DNA from: Pelargonium tetragonum
Lineage: Eukaryota; Streptophyta; Magnoliopsida; Geraniales; Geraniaceae
NCBI GenBank assembly: GCA_036897445.1
Contig: JAYMTL010000121.1
Span: 1 to 62,187 of the forward strand
DNA length: 62,187 nucleotides
Reading direction: 5' to 3'
The notes under the pieces are model-generated. The model was not told the origin of the DNA, ran no database searches, and worked only from the letters and a program-made list of their open reading frames with translations. Positions 24,819 to 37,341 of this stretch are shown here, in pieces. Position 1 is the first letter of the stretch. Each line of letters starts with the position of its first letter. Both the position numbers and the translations under genes were made by a program.

Positions 24819-25166
24819 ATGACAAAACGATATAAAATCAAGGCTTTTAAAATAAAGAAAGGTTTAATCTCTAACTTGGTTTCTTATCTTATATATGCTG
24901 CTAGCAACATCATCCTGTTTTATTCCCGGACTTGTCAACTATACAATTCAAATACCAAGGCACTTACACGGACCCTTTTCCTTTATGCAGAAAAAAGGCT
25001 AACCTCTTTATTTTTATGGGGTTTTAGGCTCTTCCTGCTTACAAATAGACATTGTAAAACCCTGTCTGTAAATCAGAAGAAAATAGAATTCCCCTTTGTC
25101 TTATTGTACAGCTCTTTTGCAATACTCAGTTTCGGGTTTTACATGCACGAGAGTCCCAGATTATAG
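24819..25166 (+). CDS. Uncharacterised 115-codon open frame, possibly chance
   Basis: An ATG start leads to a TAG after 115 codons. The first 15 residues are basic (MTKRYKIKAFKIKKG). Two moderately hydrophobic segments follow, near residues 17-35 (LISNLVSYLIYAASNIILF) and 90-108 (FPFVLLYSSFAILSFGFYM), with a basic loop between them. A small two-helix membrane protein would look like this, but so would a chance frame in T-rich DNA. No family is recognised and there are no associated genes. I expect one or two frames this long by chance in the window. Confidence 0.2.
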   Translation: MTKRYKIKAFKIKKGLISNLVSYLIYAASNIILFYSRTCQLYNSNTKALTRTLFLYAEKRLTSLFLWGFRLFLLTNRHCKTLSVNQKKIEFPFVLLYSSFAILSFGFYMHESPRL

Positions 25167-25484
25167 AGGAGCTCCCTTTATATCGGCAATTGAAATATGA
25201 CTGCGTTTTAAAGTTGATCCGCATCTTCTAAATTCCCTTCTATATTATTTTGCAAAAACTTATTGACCAAGGTCAGGAGTTCTTAATTTGATATACTTCC
25301 TTCCTGTCAACACCCTCTATCCTATACCTAAAAACTCTGCTTTTATCGTACAAGGAGTAGTTTGCCTTGTAAGTACATACAGAAATCCCCGTTACCGACT
25401 AAAACCGAAGTGAGGAAGGTTAAAGTCAGATAGTATTCTGAATCTATATACATTATAACCACTTCATAATTCCAGTTTTTAAAA

Positions 25485-25730
25485 ACCTATAACTTGGCAT
25501 TCTCAGACTCTTTCTATTGACACAACCTATTAAAAACTAAACCAGACTGACAAGATTTGAACCACGTTAACTCTTTAAAGGCATCTTGTTCTAATATATG
25601 CTCGATGTATGAATATTAAGGCCTTTGTGATACATATAATTATATTAAAAGTAACTTACTCTAGTAAAGTAAACAGGAATAGAAATCCCTAAAAGCGGTT
25701 TCGGGGATTTTATAACATGAAAAATAGTAC
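25485..25730 (+). repeat. Diverged dispersed repeat B, copy 1
   Basis: TTAACTCTTTAAAGG at 25567-25581 is identical to 51134-51148. The alignment runs on both sides with small gaps: AACCAGACT, TGAACCAC, GTTCTAA, ATATAATTA and CTCAAGTAAAGT-type words occur in the same order in both. The copies are on the same strand, about 25.6 kb apart. The centre has the layout of a minus-strand tRNA, described separately. Confidence 0.8.
25543..25615 (-). pseudogene. Decayed tRNA-like sequence (copy in repeat B1)
   Basis: Read on the minus strand, the segment gives ATTAGAAC (3' half of a D arm), then GCCTTTAAAGAG at the place of an anticodon arm, then GTGGTTCAAATCTTG as a T arm, then CAGTCTGG as the 3' acceptor side. 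The order and spacing fit a tRNA. Pairing does not: the T stem keeps about two pairs, the anticodon stem does not close, and the acceptor matches at about four of seven positions. The second copy near 51122-51195 keeps the same layout with different substitutions. Identity cannot be assigned. A Lys-type anticodon loop is only a guess. Confidence 0.3.
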
Positions 25731-28700
25731 AGAAATTCTTTGAAGTTCGTACTTCTTGGACTTAGTTGATTGGTAATTTTCCCCCTGTTGATACATAGTA
25801 AGTGATTTTGCCTTTTTGAAACTTTCTTGAATTTTCATAGGAATTCAAGGTATATTCTCTAGTAAAAGGGAGCTCCTGTGGTTATTACTCAGTACTCTAT
25901 AAGGCCTGGATTTACCATGTTAGTGGAAGCTCATAACTCAATTTTGTTCTGTTAACAGCGTGCTTAAAAATGCCTCCTTTTTAAGCCACTGCTCTCAAAA
26001 AAGAAAGATTAGCAGCCCGCGCTTTTAACAGCACCCTAGACTTATAGGGGAAAGCCAACTCTTGTTAATATAGGGGCTCTTATCCAGGAATATTTAGAAA
26101 TTCTAGATAGGAGAACTCTAAAAGGAAGAGTTCTTCGTTTAGTTACCGGTCAGCTCTTTAAAATTGTTACCAGAATAGGGGTGTCCTGAGATTTTATAAT
26201 AGGGTATCCCGTAATTCATCGGAGTACCCCTTAATATTTACTAGACTAAGACCTTATATGTGATTGCAACTCCAAGTATAAAGAAAGATAGTCCAGAGCT
26301 ATCCCAGATAATTTGCGAAACGTATCGAATTAAGTAAAACTTCGGTTGACCTTTGCAATACTGCTTGGAAGACTCAAGTTTGGTATACAGTAAGTTAAGT
26401 AAAGTCCTTGAGTTTCAAATTCAAAAGAGCTGCCATATTGAATGTTTAATGGGAAACCTCCAAAAAAAGAATGTCTAAGTCATATCCAAATTCCTAAACT
26501 AATAGTTAGTTGAGTTTGGATCCTATAACAGTAACTACACCCCTGCATAAACACTACTTACTGGAGTTGTAGACTTTTATCCTCAGTCTTATGAAAGAAA
26601 TCGGGTTTTAATATTTTATACTTTGCGTAATCTTGCACAGGAGCTCTTTATTCTTATTCGGTATTAATGTAATATAAACACTGCGATTTCCCTTTAATCC
26701 ATGAGGCCGCCTAAGGTTTTCCGAAAAGAAGTCCTTTGTTAGAAGCTCGCTTTTATTTACACGATACAGTTACAAGAATGCTCAATTACGAGACCCTGAA
26801 GTTAAAGCTTTATCGGGTTTCTCCCAGTTCCTCAGATCGATGAACTTACTCTAGAATACCGCCCAATATAAGCAACACTCGAAATAGAAACAGACACACT
26901 TATTAATAGATGCTCAACTGCATATCTGTCTCCTGGAACCTAAACCCAGCCTAGTATAGTACTATTTTGTGTGGATTCTTTTGCGGATTAAAAAAAAGCC
27001 TCGCTTGGGATTAGGCCTTAGAAAATTTTAACTGTGCTATAAGATATGGAATAAGATAGGTTGCTTGTAAGAGTCTATTTTTATACAAACAAAATTGAGT
27101 AGTGACCAGATACCTGAAAGAGTAAACTCCACTACAGTATAAGCACAAACTAGCTATATGGCAGCTCCCTACTTTGAGAACTAGGAACCTTTTCGTAGGG
27201 GTAGGGGACTCTCTCTTATAATACTCGACCCGTTCACTTGAAAAAGGATTAGTACTTACTAGCAAGAGTGTTTTATTCTCGAAGTTTATGAATGAAAGTT
27301 TATTCTTTGATTTTGACTTGATAAATGGTCAACCTTTGAAGAGGAGCCATCTTAACACCCTTTGCTTTGGTTAAAAGAGGATCCCCCCATATGAAACGAA
27401 GAGATTCATACAAGCATACCGAGTACTCTAAAACTTTTTTAGTGATAAATACCTTTAAAAGTAAATACAACGTTGAGTTCAAACTACTAGAACCTTATTT
27501 GAGTAGAAAACAAGAGAGTCTAATACGCACTTCGCCATAGCCTGGAAAGTAAAAGGGATATAAAAAAATCATCCTTCTTTGACCCAAACTAACAACTAAA
27601 ATCAAATCCCTAGGATAATCCGCAATTCCAAGGAGTCCCTAGCAGGTTGTTATATCTTCAATCTCTTTTAAATACAAAGTACTTTTTAGCTTATTTATTA
27701 TTCCAGAATAAAGAGATTCTCGTTTTTCGGCTGTAACTACACGGAAAGCCCCCTTTTTCCTTCACGAACACCTTAAGTTAAAACTTTTCTTTATATCTAG
27801 TATCTGGAATTGAAAAGTGTAATTATTTATGTTTATACATAAAAAACGTACGTAAAATTCAAAATGTAGGAATGGTCTTAGAGTTATCTTTAAGTGACGG
27901 ATATTTTAAAAGCTCAGATTAGTACTAGGAATTTCCTTTACTTTAATCTAATAAAGGATATCAAGATTTTCTTTATCTACAATCTATAATTCAAATTCAC
28001 CAAGCCTTTTTAACCACTTAAGCTTGTCTCCTTTTTGACAAGGTATAGCATAAAGCTGTCCTTGAGCTAGATTGTTCTTCCACTTTTCTTAGTCCCAAAA
28101 AACGCCTTGTGTTATTAATCACGTATGGATTTAATAGGGAGACCCCTACATATAATAAAGAAAGTATGATTGTTTTACATCATAAGTTTTCGCGTTGAGA
28201 TCTGTCATTTCATATTCCTTCTAAGTGGTTTGCGTAGTATATAACTTTCATAGCTACACTTTTTTTGCAAGAGAAATTTCTATTCAACTATTAAGAAACT
28301 CTGGAAATCGTCTAATTTCATTCATTAGTTATCAATTTGACAGTAAGACTTTACAAGTACTGGGAAAGATAAACCCGAGTTTCTTCCAGCTCTTTAAAGT
28401 ATAGCACCCCTTGATTCTACAATACAAAAATGGCTTGAACTTCAGCCCGTTATATAATAAGAAATGAGCTGCTTAGTCTAAACTAAAAGAGAAAACAATT
28501 CGGGGATTCGGTAGGGGCTCTAGCGAATAGTATGAAGAATCTCTTATCTTAGGAACGCAGTTTTGCAAATTATCTTTTATTCTCCGTTAGATCCCTCTCT
28601 CTACTTATCTTACTATATACAATACATATGTAGAAATTCCAGAATTAGCCTAGTTTTACTATCTAAAGAAAATCCGCGGAATATATACGCAAGGGTTGCT

Positions 28701-29861
28701 TATGAATTAACTAAAGCCTTAAAATGAAGTAGACCTTTACTCAACTTAGGGCCTGATTCGAGGATTTGTTGAAATATAGAACGGGCCGGGCTTAGGAGTT
28801 AGAATTTCTTAGAGTTCTAAAACTTTTTGCCTATTTTCTACATTATATTAGACGTTCCTTCTATGCTATGTTAAGCGATTCTATGAATTGACAAGGTTAA
28901 CCTTAGTACAGCACTAGGAAACTCCATTTTTTATAACTCAAGAAAGCGAATGCACCCACCAGCTATACTCGTAGACATAAGTCCTTCCTTTTTAGTATAA
29001 ACTTTATTAAAACTCCCTTCTCAGCCCCTTTAAATATTTTGAGGACTTTTTAACGAATATTTGTCCCAGTTCTTTATTGTACAAGGTATAAGAAAGATGA
29101 GATTCTAGTTAACCCTAAGGAGAACCCCTTTTAGAAGAATTTTAATAAAAAAAGGTCTTTTAAATGTATCTAGTTACTTATTACTCAGCATATAGTAAGT
29201 TGTCCCGTAACAGACTAGTAAAGCTTTGTACCCCAAATAGGATCCCTATGGCAGAAGAAAAAAGAGCCCAAACTTCAGCTTAAGGGTTGAAGAGTTCTAT
29301 GTAAACTGTCTTCTCTTACTGAAAAGGGTTTTACACCTGCTTCATGTGAGTGCCTGTTTCAAAAGGGGTTTTGTCCTGTGTAATTTTTACTAACAAGTTT
29401 CGCTATTTGTATAGTATAATTCAGTCTTTCTGTCAAGGATCCTCTAGCCCTTTTTCTCACAATTCAAAAAGAGTAGCCTTTGCTCTTAGTTATTAAGAGG
29501 TAAGGAGCTTAGCATTAAAAATGAGGGAACTGAAGTTTATAATAAGGTCCAGCAGACCCTTCAATTCAAAGGAAGAAAAGCCGAACTTTCGTGTAAGGAA
29601 AACCCCTCTAAGGAATCTGTTGATAATTATTTTATGAACGTATAGTATAAATGAATGCAAAAAGCCTTTTTAAACTCACATTTTATTATTTCATAAAAAG
29701 AAGGTAGAGTTTACATTATCCAAGGATTAACAACTTACCGCAGGAGTTTACTAGGAAACTAAGTACTAAAAAGAGGATGAATTGCAAAGGGAAGTACAAC
29801 TCTGAAAAAGTGAAACTAATGTTTATACACAACTCCAGTAGATATTTTTATTGTATAAAGC

Positions 29862-29872
29862 TTTTTTTTTTT
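29862..29872. repeat. Homopolymer T tract
   Basis: Eleven T in a row follow AAAGC. No stable stem precedes it, so I do not call a terminator. Confidence 0.9.
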
Positions 29873-30744
29873 ATTAATAGCTCGAATGTGTAATTTCGGT
29901 TTTTAAAAAACAAGTAGAATTCCATTTACTTAAACTTGGGCGGACCCGTATCACAAAAATACAATAGAAATTTTGACATCTAAAACCCCTTTTTAATGAA
30001 GTGTAACTGCTAAAGGCTCCCTTGGTAGCTATACTTTTTGACTTTCAGACAAAATAACGCAACTAAAATTTTGCAGATTCGAAACTACTAATGAGGCCTT
30101 CAATTTAAGAAACAGAAGTCAATCCTGGGTTATAAGAATTGCTACTAATAGAAAAACTAGGCAGGACACAAAGGGGTAAAGGATTAACCTGTAGTGGTAT
30201 TAGAGCTCGGCGACGTTGCTATGAGATTCTAAATTCTTCAGCAGTTCTTAGTCTCATTTGTCATAGAGCTTCTTTAGCTTTTTATAAGTCCTGGAGAGAT
30301 CAAAAACCCAAAAATCTAACTGGAATTTCCTTTTGTTTTAATGCCCATTACTGAATTCAGTACAACGAAATATAGACCTAAAAATTTTTTTAATAAGTTC
30401 ACTAGAGCATTCCTTTAAAGGTAATTCTAAAAAACTAAATTACTAAAAGTCCATAAGAAACCCCACCCCAACAAGTGTAACAAATCCATTATAATAAAAC
30501 GAAACCTTTTTCCTGTAAAGTAAATTGCTACTATAAGTTTGTACAGGTAATACTAGAAATTCTTTTTCTAATAAGTATGGGGCTAGTCTTGAAAAAGAGG
30601 GAACAGTGTAGTATAACTATAATGCCGGTAAACCGGTAAAAAGGAAATCGTCCGATAAAAATTTATTAAGAACCTATGTCTATTATGTATGTTAAGGATT
30701 CCCTTTGACTTTTAGCCCTATTAATAAAGAAAATTCTAAGTTAT

Positions 30745-30975
30745 TGACTTTCAAAACTAAGTTAAGAAATACAACTCTGCCTTAACGGCTGCATTAGAAC
30801 AAAATTAAGGTTGTAGTATTTCGTTTATCCGGCTTTTCTACATCAAGCAAGGATCCGAACTTATATGAAGACTTGTTTGGCTTTATAACTTAACTATTGA
30901 AAATTATAACTGAGTAAAAGGACCCTAAATTTCTTAATACCTATGCCTCTTCATTAATAAAGTAACCCTTAAACA
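30745..30975 (+). repeat. Diverged dispersed repeat C, copy 1
   Basis: CTACATCAAGCAAGGATCC at 30838-30856 matches CTACATCAAGCAAAGATCC from 44577 at 18 of 19 bases. CTTAACGGCTGCATTA aligns with CTTAAGGGCTGCATTA upstream, TTTGGCTTT is shared, and AAAAGGACCCTAAATTT aligns with AAAAAGGACCCTAATTTT downstream. The second copy has about 70 extra bases before the last block. Both are on the same strand. Its content is unknown. Confidence 0.8.
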
Positions 30976-32419
30976 CTTAGAGCAGAAACAGGCGCTCACC
31001 CGAGGATTCCTAAGAAAAGAGAAGAAGAAGGGCCCCGTTATCGTTTCTATTTGCTTTATATTTACCCCTACTATAAAATTCCGAATGAATTTGGTTTAGG
31101 CAAGGGGAGTACAACAACAATAGGAAAAACAAGATTTCATTCTTTATTTCTTTACTACCTACTGGACTTAGATAAATGACTTTAGCTTTAGGGATTGGAA
31201 ACACGGGCTTTATATATAAAAAAAGAGGAACCCTAAGGATGCAGTCCAACTCCCTTTTGGTAAGAGAAAAAGCAATTAATGTATTTCAATCAGGAGCGTT
31301 ACGAACGAGGGACTTGTAAGATACTAAACCGAACTCTTTAGCTGATGACTGTTTAGAGATTCTTTCTTGCATTAAGTTACTAGAAATAGAGAGCTGACCT
31401 TTTGGTACGTTATGTATAGACTTTGGCTGTAGATTACTATAAAAAGACCACTCGCTTTTTGACAGGGAACAAAAGACTAAGACTGAAACTTTCTAAGTTA
31501 TTAACGAGTAGATTCAAAAAAGGGAGGATTCTTTACAAGAGCAGGAGGGGCGCAGCCTAAACTAGAGTTCTACAAAATATATAAGCTGTGGAGTAAACTA
31601 CGAGAGAAGAATCCGCTGGGGAACCTCCATCTAAAAAGGTAACCAACCTTACTTCTGTCTTCTGTTTCAGGAAATACTACAAAGATATAAGAGAAGCGTT
31701 AGCCTACATTCAAAGACTATCTTATCAAGTTGAGACATATCCCGAAAAGTGTATCTCAATTCTTATTAAGAGTTTGTTTCTAATTAAATTATAGGATTAA
31801 CCAAGTCTTATAGTAGATTGCCTAGAAAGTTCCAATTTTAAGTTTAGTATTATTTAAAGTGGAACTAAAATGGGTTTAGAGTCTTACCTATTCTATTGTT
31901 GATTAGTAAAATTTTTCTGCAAGGTAATTTCTAATTTGGATGCTAGCTTGAGTTAAACCATTCCTTGCTCCTTTAAAAGGGCTCCCTTGTGACTTCTTAA
32001 CCGGATCATCTTTCTATAACTTTATTCTCGCAGCAAACAATTTAGCTTTACTTCCCAATTGTTGAGTAATTGGAAACCCCCTTTTAAACTAAGGAAAGAT
32101 CTTACTAGGACATGGGACCCTCTCTAGAACTTACTAAATACAAAAGCCAACCTCTCGTCACCTTTCAGTAATACGACTTGAACCTTGTACCAATGAGAAA
32201 CCTTTACAAGGAAAATGATACTAAAAATGTTAGATCCCCCGTCAACCTATAACCGTTTCATAGATTTAAGGACCCTGCTAAGAACGGATTTGGCTTCTAA
32301 TTTGTCTTGTAATCGTACTGTTATTCTTGAAAGCTTTTAACTTATAACTGTTGAGAGAGTTAATATCTTGACCTCTGGAAAAATAGAATAGCAAAGTTCT
32401 CGCATTGCTGGATATTCTT

Positions 32420-32660
32420 GGCGGGTTTCTTTTCCACGAGTTTTTTACGAGATATCAAACACAACAAGGTGGGCTACTCTCTAAAAAGACAGATATAGAA
32501 CCCCAGGATCCAGGGAATTTGTAATTAATTAAACGCACTTGAACCTTTGGTTTACGGTAGGATCAAGTCGCTGCTCTATCTTCTCCAAAATCAAGTGAAG
32601 TTAGGAGCACAGAAAGGTTATAATCTCATCCGCAGAGCTCGGTCAACATGTATACGAATT
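32420..32660 (+). repeat. Diverged dispersed repeat A, copy 2
   Basis: This is the partner of 15940-16150. The identical block CTCTCTAAAAAGACA is at 32477-32491. It begins with TTTCTTTTCCACGAG and continues to CTCATCCGCAGAGCTC. The motif CACTTGAACCTTTGG near 32536-32550 reads, on the minus strand, like a T-loop (GGTTCAAGTG), but no other tRNA arm can be found. Confidence 0.75.
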
Positions 32661-33945
32661 CAAGAAACTCGACCTTCTGCGGAAACTTAGGGCTTATATT
32701 ATACAGGGGTTTCTACTCTTATTCTATTTGATGGTATTAAGGAACTTAATGTTAAAGGGTACTCCTTAATTTATGTTAAAACGACTCTTACAAGGTCGGT
32801 GTAATATATATTTCTGGACCGGAAGAGGTGGGATTCTCTTTTTATATCTAAAGACTTTTTAGTATGGAGTATAATAAATTACTTAGTGCTACTTTTTTTT
32901 ACAGTAAGGCTGGGATTGTTTTAACAAAAAAATGAGTATTAGAGGTTTCCATAGTAGAGAAGTAAAATAAGGGGCTCCTGAAGTAATAGTCTTTGTTATT
33001 ATTATGTTGATATGAAGTTATGTCTAAAAAGTTCTCCGGTTAATGTTTTAATAAAAGTGTTCCTAGTCCTCGTGTAAAAGTATGTAACCTAGGTGCAGGC
33101 AAGTTCTCCTGGCTTGTATAATTTCGGGAAATATGTGTTTTCTTTCCTATCAAGATAATTATAGTGTAGCCTTTATCAAAGGATTTACACATTCTTAATG
33201 AGTTCACTACTCTAAACTCGAATTCTTTGAAATATGAAATCCGCTTGTATTAAGATCCACCATTAAAATATTAAAAGCTTTGCGCAGGAAGGTATACTCT
33301 CTCTTAATACTAAACCATTTTATGGCCATTTCTATAGCTTGCTTATAACACATGCTTTTTTATCTATTCCCGTATTTTGCTTTTATTTATAGCTTTTCGA
33401 TAAAGTCTTTCAACCCAATATTATACAAATTAGAGCATTACGCCACGAACCCTTCTAAAAGCAATCTAAACAGGAATAATCTCAATTTAAGAAACCCGTT
33501 TTGGCAGCCCTTTAACGACCCCCGAGCCTGTTTAATAGGAAGGGGATAGGTTCTAAAAGGTATCCCGAAGAATTCTTAAGTGTCAGTTTCATTTATAAAG
33601 AGATTTGCTAGCTCCGGCGGGAACAAGAAAGGGCAGTTTTTTTTGTATATCAAATTTCTTCATATTAGACACTTCTTATATTTTGAAATTCAAGCTGTGT
33701 GATTCGTAATTTAGTAAGCTTCCTATCCAATAAGGGTTTTACCCAGATATAGAGTTCTAGCCTAAGAGGTTGGTTGGGAATATTGCCTCAAATACAAATG
33801 GGATGAGATATTTTAATAGGTAAATTTCACTTTTATAATATACTCCAAGCCCTAGAAAAGAGTATTCCTGAGGGGGGATTACACAACGATTATAGAAAGC
33901 CCTAGTAGCGACTCTAGACCCCCTTTTTGAGAAAAGTAAAACGAG

Positions 33946-33973
33946 TACCGAACAAGTACATTCTTGTTCAGTA
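33946..33973. other. Hairpin, 10 pairs in an 11-base stem
   Basis: TACCGAACAAG (33946-33956) and CTTGTTCAGTA (33963-33973) pair at ten of eleven positions, with one C/A mismatch, around a six-base loop. There is no following T-run. The role is unknown. Confidence 0.7.
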
Positions 33974-34081
33974 TTTGACCCCCTAAAAGACTCTTTGTAA
34001 GCAATTATCGTGATTCTCCTTCTTTAATAGCCCTCAAGTAACAAAACGATACTAGCATAGCACTTAAAAGTCTGAAGAGTT

Positions 34082-34093
34082 AAAAAAAAAAAA
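34082..34093. repeat. Homopolymer A tract
   Basis: Twelve A in a row, the longest homopolymer I noticed in the window. It lies 27 bases before the TA microsatellite. Confidence 0.9.
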
Positions 34094-34119
34094 TTTATAA
34101 AGTGCAGCTGATAACTTAC

Positions 34120-34137
34120 TATATATATATATATATA
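34120..34137. repeat. TA dinucleotide microsatellite
   Basis: Nine perfect TA units. It is a slippage-type simple repeat. Confidence 0.95.
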
Positions 34138-34941
34138 CTTTTTTAGATGTATCTGCAGTCTCAATTTCTTTACATCCCAATCTAGAAGCTCCACCACTCA
34201 CAGAGTCGAAGAAGGGTTCCTTAAGATCCTGTATTTTAGTAGAGGATTTTACAAAAGAATTTTAATTACCGTTTACCGTAAAAAGTTTAAAAGCTCTTTT
34301 TTAACTTTAACAGCAAGTCACAGCATTTATACAAAAAATTCTTAGTATAGATCAAATTGAGGGAACAGGTTCAAGATTTTCGGTAAAAGAATATAATAAA
34401 GCAACTTACTCAAAAAGGAAAGAAACAGCCGGCCTACGGTCTATCTGCTCTCTTAACCGAAAAGAAACTTATTACACCATAATGCCCCTATCCCCGGCAA
34501 CTTATGAATATCCTGCTTAGTTGGGGTTTATATGTAAAGTTTTCTTGTCTAATTAGGTATGACAAAACCTTTCCTCGTTAACTAAAGTGGATTATGAATT
34601 AAAGTAAATTAAGATAGCCTTTTTTTTACTAAGGAAGGCTTGACCTTAAGACTCTGGGCCTATACTAGTAGCCACTCCGTGCAGGTGAATAATGTTCTGT
34701 AAAAAGAGTCCTTGTTTGAAGATCAAAGGTAGATCCGCCCCGAGTCAGAGTATTTAATGCTTATAGGGAATTTACATTATATAGTAAAGATTCAGAAGGG
34801 GGCGCCACTTCTATTTAACTTCCTTTTTTTAGAGAATTCTATCTTTATTCTCGAAAAGTCATTTATAAAACAATCACACAACCGCTAAGTCAGAAAAACG
34901 GATACTCAAGAAGTAATAAATATTCCAAAAATCCTATTTTA

Positions 34942-35211
34942 TTAGAGGATTCCTTTTAAAAGTATATAATATAAAGTGAGGAGTTGCCTGATCCCTTGTT
35001 CGATTTCCGATTCCCCTAAAGTATATAAGTATAGGAAGTTTTCTTCTCTTTCCGGATCCGTTGTTTCTTCATTTTTCTTGTCTTCATAGCGGATATACCT
35101 ACGTCTTATAACTGGTACCTCTATCTTTCTAGTCTTCTTACAATGAAAATCAAGTTCGAGAACTTTTGCTGCTATATGAAGCCTACTTTTTTCTAGAATT
35201 TTGAGGCCCAA
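34942..35211 (-). CDS. Uncharacterised 89-codon charged open frame, possibly chance
   Basis: The frame starts at TTG. It is in fact open for a further 15 or so codons upstream without an ATG, so the start is arbitrary. The translation is highly charged: a basic first half (LEKSRLHIAAKVLELDFHCK), then RRRYIRYEDKKNEETTDPER, then a Glu-rich and Leu-rich end. Such an even spread of charged residues is less typical of chance A+T-rich frames. It is the first of four consecutive minus-strand frames between 34.9 and 37.6 kb. No domain is recognised. It could be a remnant of a decayed gene or pure chance. Confidence 0.2.
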   Translation of the reverse strand: MGLKILEKSRLHIAAKVLELDFHCKKTRKIEVPVIRRRYIRYEDKKNEETTDPEREENFLYLYTLGESEIEQGIRQLLTLYYILLKGIL

Positions 35212-35842
35212 AAAGGACCCTTTACAGAGGTAACCCAGTTTCTTTTTGACTGTTCAAAATTCACCCAAGTAAACTTGCCTCCGTTTTGTATATAGAAGTG
35301 CTTGCCGAAAAAAGTAGTCGAGCCTTATATGTAAAAGTCCTCAACTTCGTTGCCATCTTGAGGCTATGAATCAGGTACAAAATCCAGGGCAGAAATCCAG
35401 TTGAAAGTGACTTGTTAATAGAATTTATGATCTGTATTTTGGTTTACACTTTATATAATATCTTTCAATCTAGAAATTTCAATACACTTTCATCCGTGGT
35501 CTCTACGTGGAAATGAAAATGACCTTGCTTAGGTAAGGCGGACTGGAATGGACCGATTGGTGACTCTTAATCGTTAATTTCATCTCTTTTTATGTATTCT
35601 ATTTATCTCTTTGTATTTACTGTATATAATGAGTTCCTTTTTCCTGTAATAGAAACATTACCTATGATTCTACTTTCTCTCTAAGAAAGAGAAGCTACCT
35701 ATAAGAAAAGAGAAGGTCGATATAAACTTGAAATTCTAGTCAAATGTAAAAGAGCTCTCACTCATGCAAGTTTGATGGCTAGCCTTGTTTCTTTTCTTTT
35801 TTATAGTTCCTCTTTTTAAGCAAGAGTCTCCCGATTGTATTT

Positions 35843-36043
35843 TTAAAGATTAAAGGACTTTCCCTTAAGTCTGTTATATAAAAGGTCATTTTTACACGCT
35901 AATAGGGGACCCTGTAATATAAATAATACAAAATTCTTATAAGTGTTATTTACGGATGTAAAATCAGGAATTGCCCCGGCGAAACCCTTTCTATATTTCG
36001 GGGTATAGTGTAAAATCTCAAGGTCCAATCCCACGTAAAACAC
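35843..36043 (-). CDS. Uncharacterised 66-codon open frame, possibly chance
   Basis: A GTG start and 66 codons, the second of the minus-strand group. It reads VFYVGLDLEILHYTPKYRKG at the start, followed by a Gly/Ala/Pro segment (FAGAIPDFTSVNNTYKN) and a basic end. The mix is protein-like but the length is not significant. No family is recognised. Confidence 0.12.
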   Translation of the reverse strand: MFYVGLDLEILHYTPKYRKGFAGAIPDFTSVNNTYKNFVLFILQGPLLACKNDLLYNRLKGKSFNL

Positions 36044-36493
36044 TAAGCCTTTGTCAAAGTTTTGCGTCTAGGTTGGTAAGAATGATAAAAGATAAAATAG
36101 GTAATTTAGGGCCTCTCCTGAATGCAATCCTATATAGAATTTAATCTTAAAGTTTTTCTCCAGTATAGAGACGTATATAAAGTCCCAGTATTCCCCATTT
36201 GTAAACTTATTTTTGCTTGAACTTTCTCTTTTAGTAATTTTATGGACAGAACCCTAAGGGCAGTACGATAACTTATAGTTAAGGCACAGAGAGCTCATAA
36301 AATATAGAGGAAATTGTGAAATACAGGGTTATAGGCACCTAAAAGGCTTTGACTATTTGACCAGGTTATATATTCTTCAATAATCTTTCTTTTTCATATT
36401 TCATAACGCGAAATCCTCTTTAGCCCCTTCTTTGTATAATACTCCGAGATTGATTATCCGGGGAATCCCGAGGTAAAGTGTTGGTCGGGGCAC

Positions 36494-36772
36494 TTAAGAA
36501 TTTAGAATAACATTGATTTGAATGCAGTAAACTAATATTTGTATATAAAATGAAGAACTACTAAAATAGGAGAGAAATTTCAGTTTTATTTTAAAACGGG
36601 TGGCTTCCTCTCGGTTTACCCTTTCTATACAAGAATTTACCTTAAGTTCGTATACTCCTACAATCAAAATGAGGTGAATTTCAACAAAATTCTCTGGTCT
36701 AAGAGAGCCCTCTCTTCTATAAATAAAGTAAACACCCAATCTTGTATTTTTAACAGTCACAAGTCTAGCCAA
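36494..36772 (-). CDS. Uncharacterised 92-codon open frame, possibly chance
   Basis: A TTG start and 92 codons on the minus strand, the third of the group. The first two thirds have a balanced composition with several charged residues (TVKNTRLGVYFIYRREGS, RVNREEATRFKIKLKF). The tail is Ser/Tyr/Ile-rich and hydrophobic. There is no ATG in a useful position. No domain or family is recognised. It does not overlap its neighbours and lies in a different register, so the group could be an interrupted old gene only if frameshifts separate the parts. Confidence 0.15.
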   Translation of the reverse strand: MARLVTVKNTRLGVYFIYRREGSLRPENFVEIHLILIVGVYELKVNSCIERVNREEATRFKIKLKFLSYFSSSSFYIQILVYCIQINVILNS

Positions 36773-37341
36773 CTTAAGCTTTTAATGGAGGTTCCAGAGC
36801 CTTTAGTATCCTGCCGAATTTTAGTAGGCGATGTCTGCATTTTATGAGAGTAACAAAAATTTTGATCTCTCCTTTCACAAAGGATCCTTTTATATTTGTT
36901 ACTAAACTAGAGAAATAAGTTCCTGAGTATACCCCTGGAGCTTACTTGGCTTTGGAAAACCTAAGCGCCTCCACACCACTTCCCGAAAGCTTTTATCTAC
37001 CTCTAGTTTAGTTTTCTCCCACGATTCCCAATTCCTTAAGCCTCCAGAGCCTTGAATTCTTATGGGTCTTATTCCGCTCGAACACTCCCTAATAGTAAAC
37101 CCCCTGTCTCTATCTTAGGCTTCCCACTCAGCAATTGCCCCCGATTTTGCCCTTGCTAACTACCCTTATCCGATTCTACCTAAGAGCTATTCTGTCTTAG
37201 GCTTCTTTTTTAGGATAACGGAGTCAAAGGGTTTTTATACTCATAACGTAACAAAAACTCAGAAGTATCCATTAAAAACTTGTCAGAACTGGGTAAGGTT
37301 TTAGTTAAATATAGGGCTTTTTACGCATCAGTGGGCTAATT

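Larger units (their letters stand above)
25740..34930. other. Gene-free region
   Basis: Frames of 60-84 codons occur on both strands at 27.0, 27.3, 30.1, 31.0 and 33.4 kb. None has a recognisable domain and most begin with TTG or GTG, so none is called. Supported contents are repeat C copy 1 (30745-30975), repeat A copy 2 (32420-32660), the hairpin near 33946, a T-tract at 29862-29872, an A-tract at 34082-34093 and a TA microsatellite at 34120-34137. Confidence 0.55.

Noticed and set aside
27011-27482. Two minus-strand frames of 84 and 60 codons.
   Set aside because: Short, with no recognisable family. Composition is typical of chance frames.
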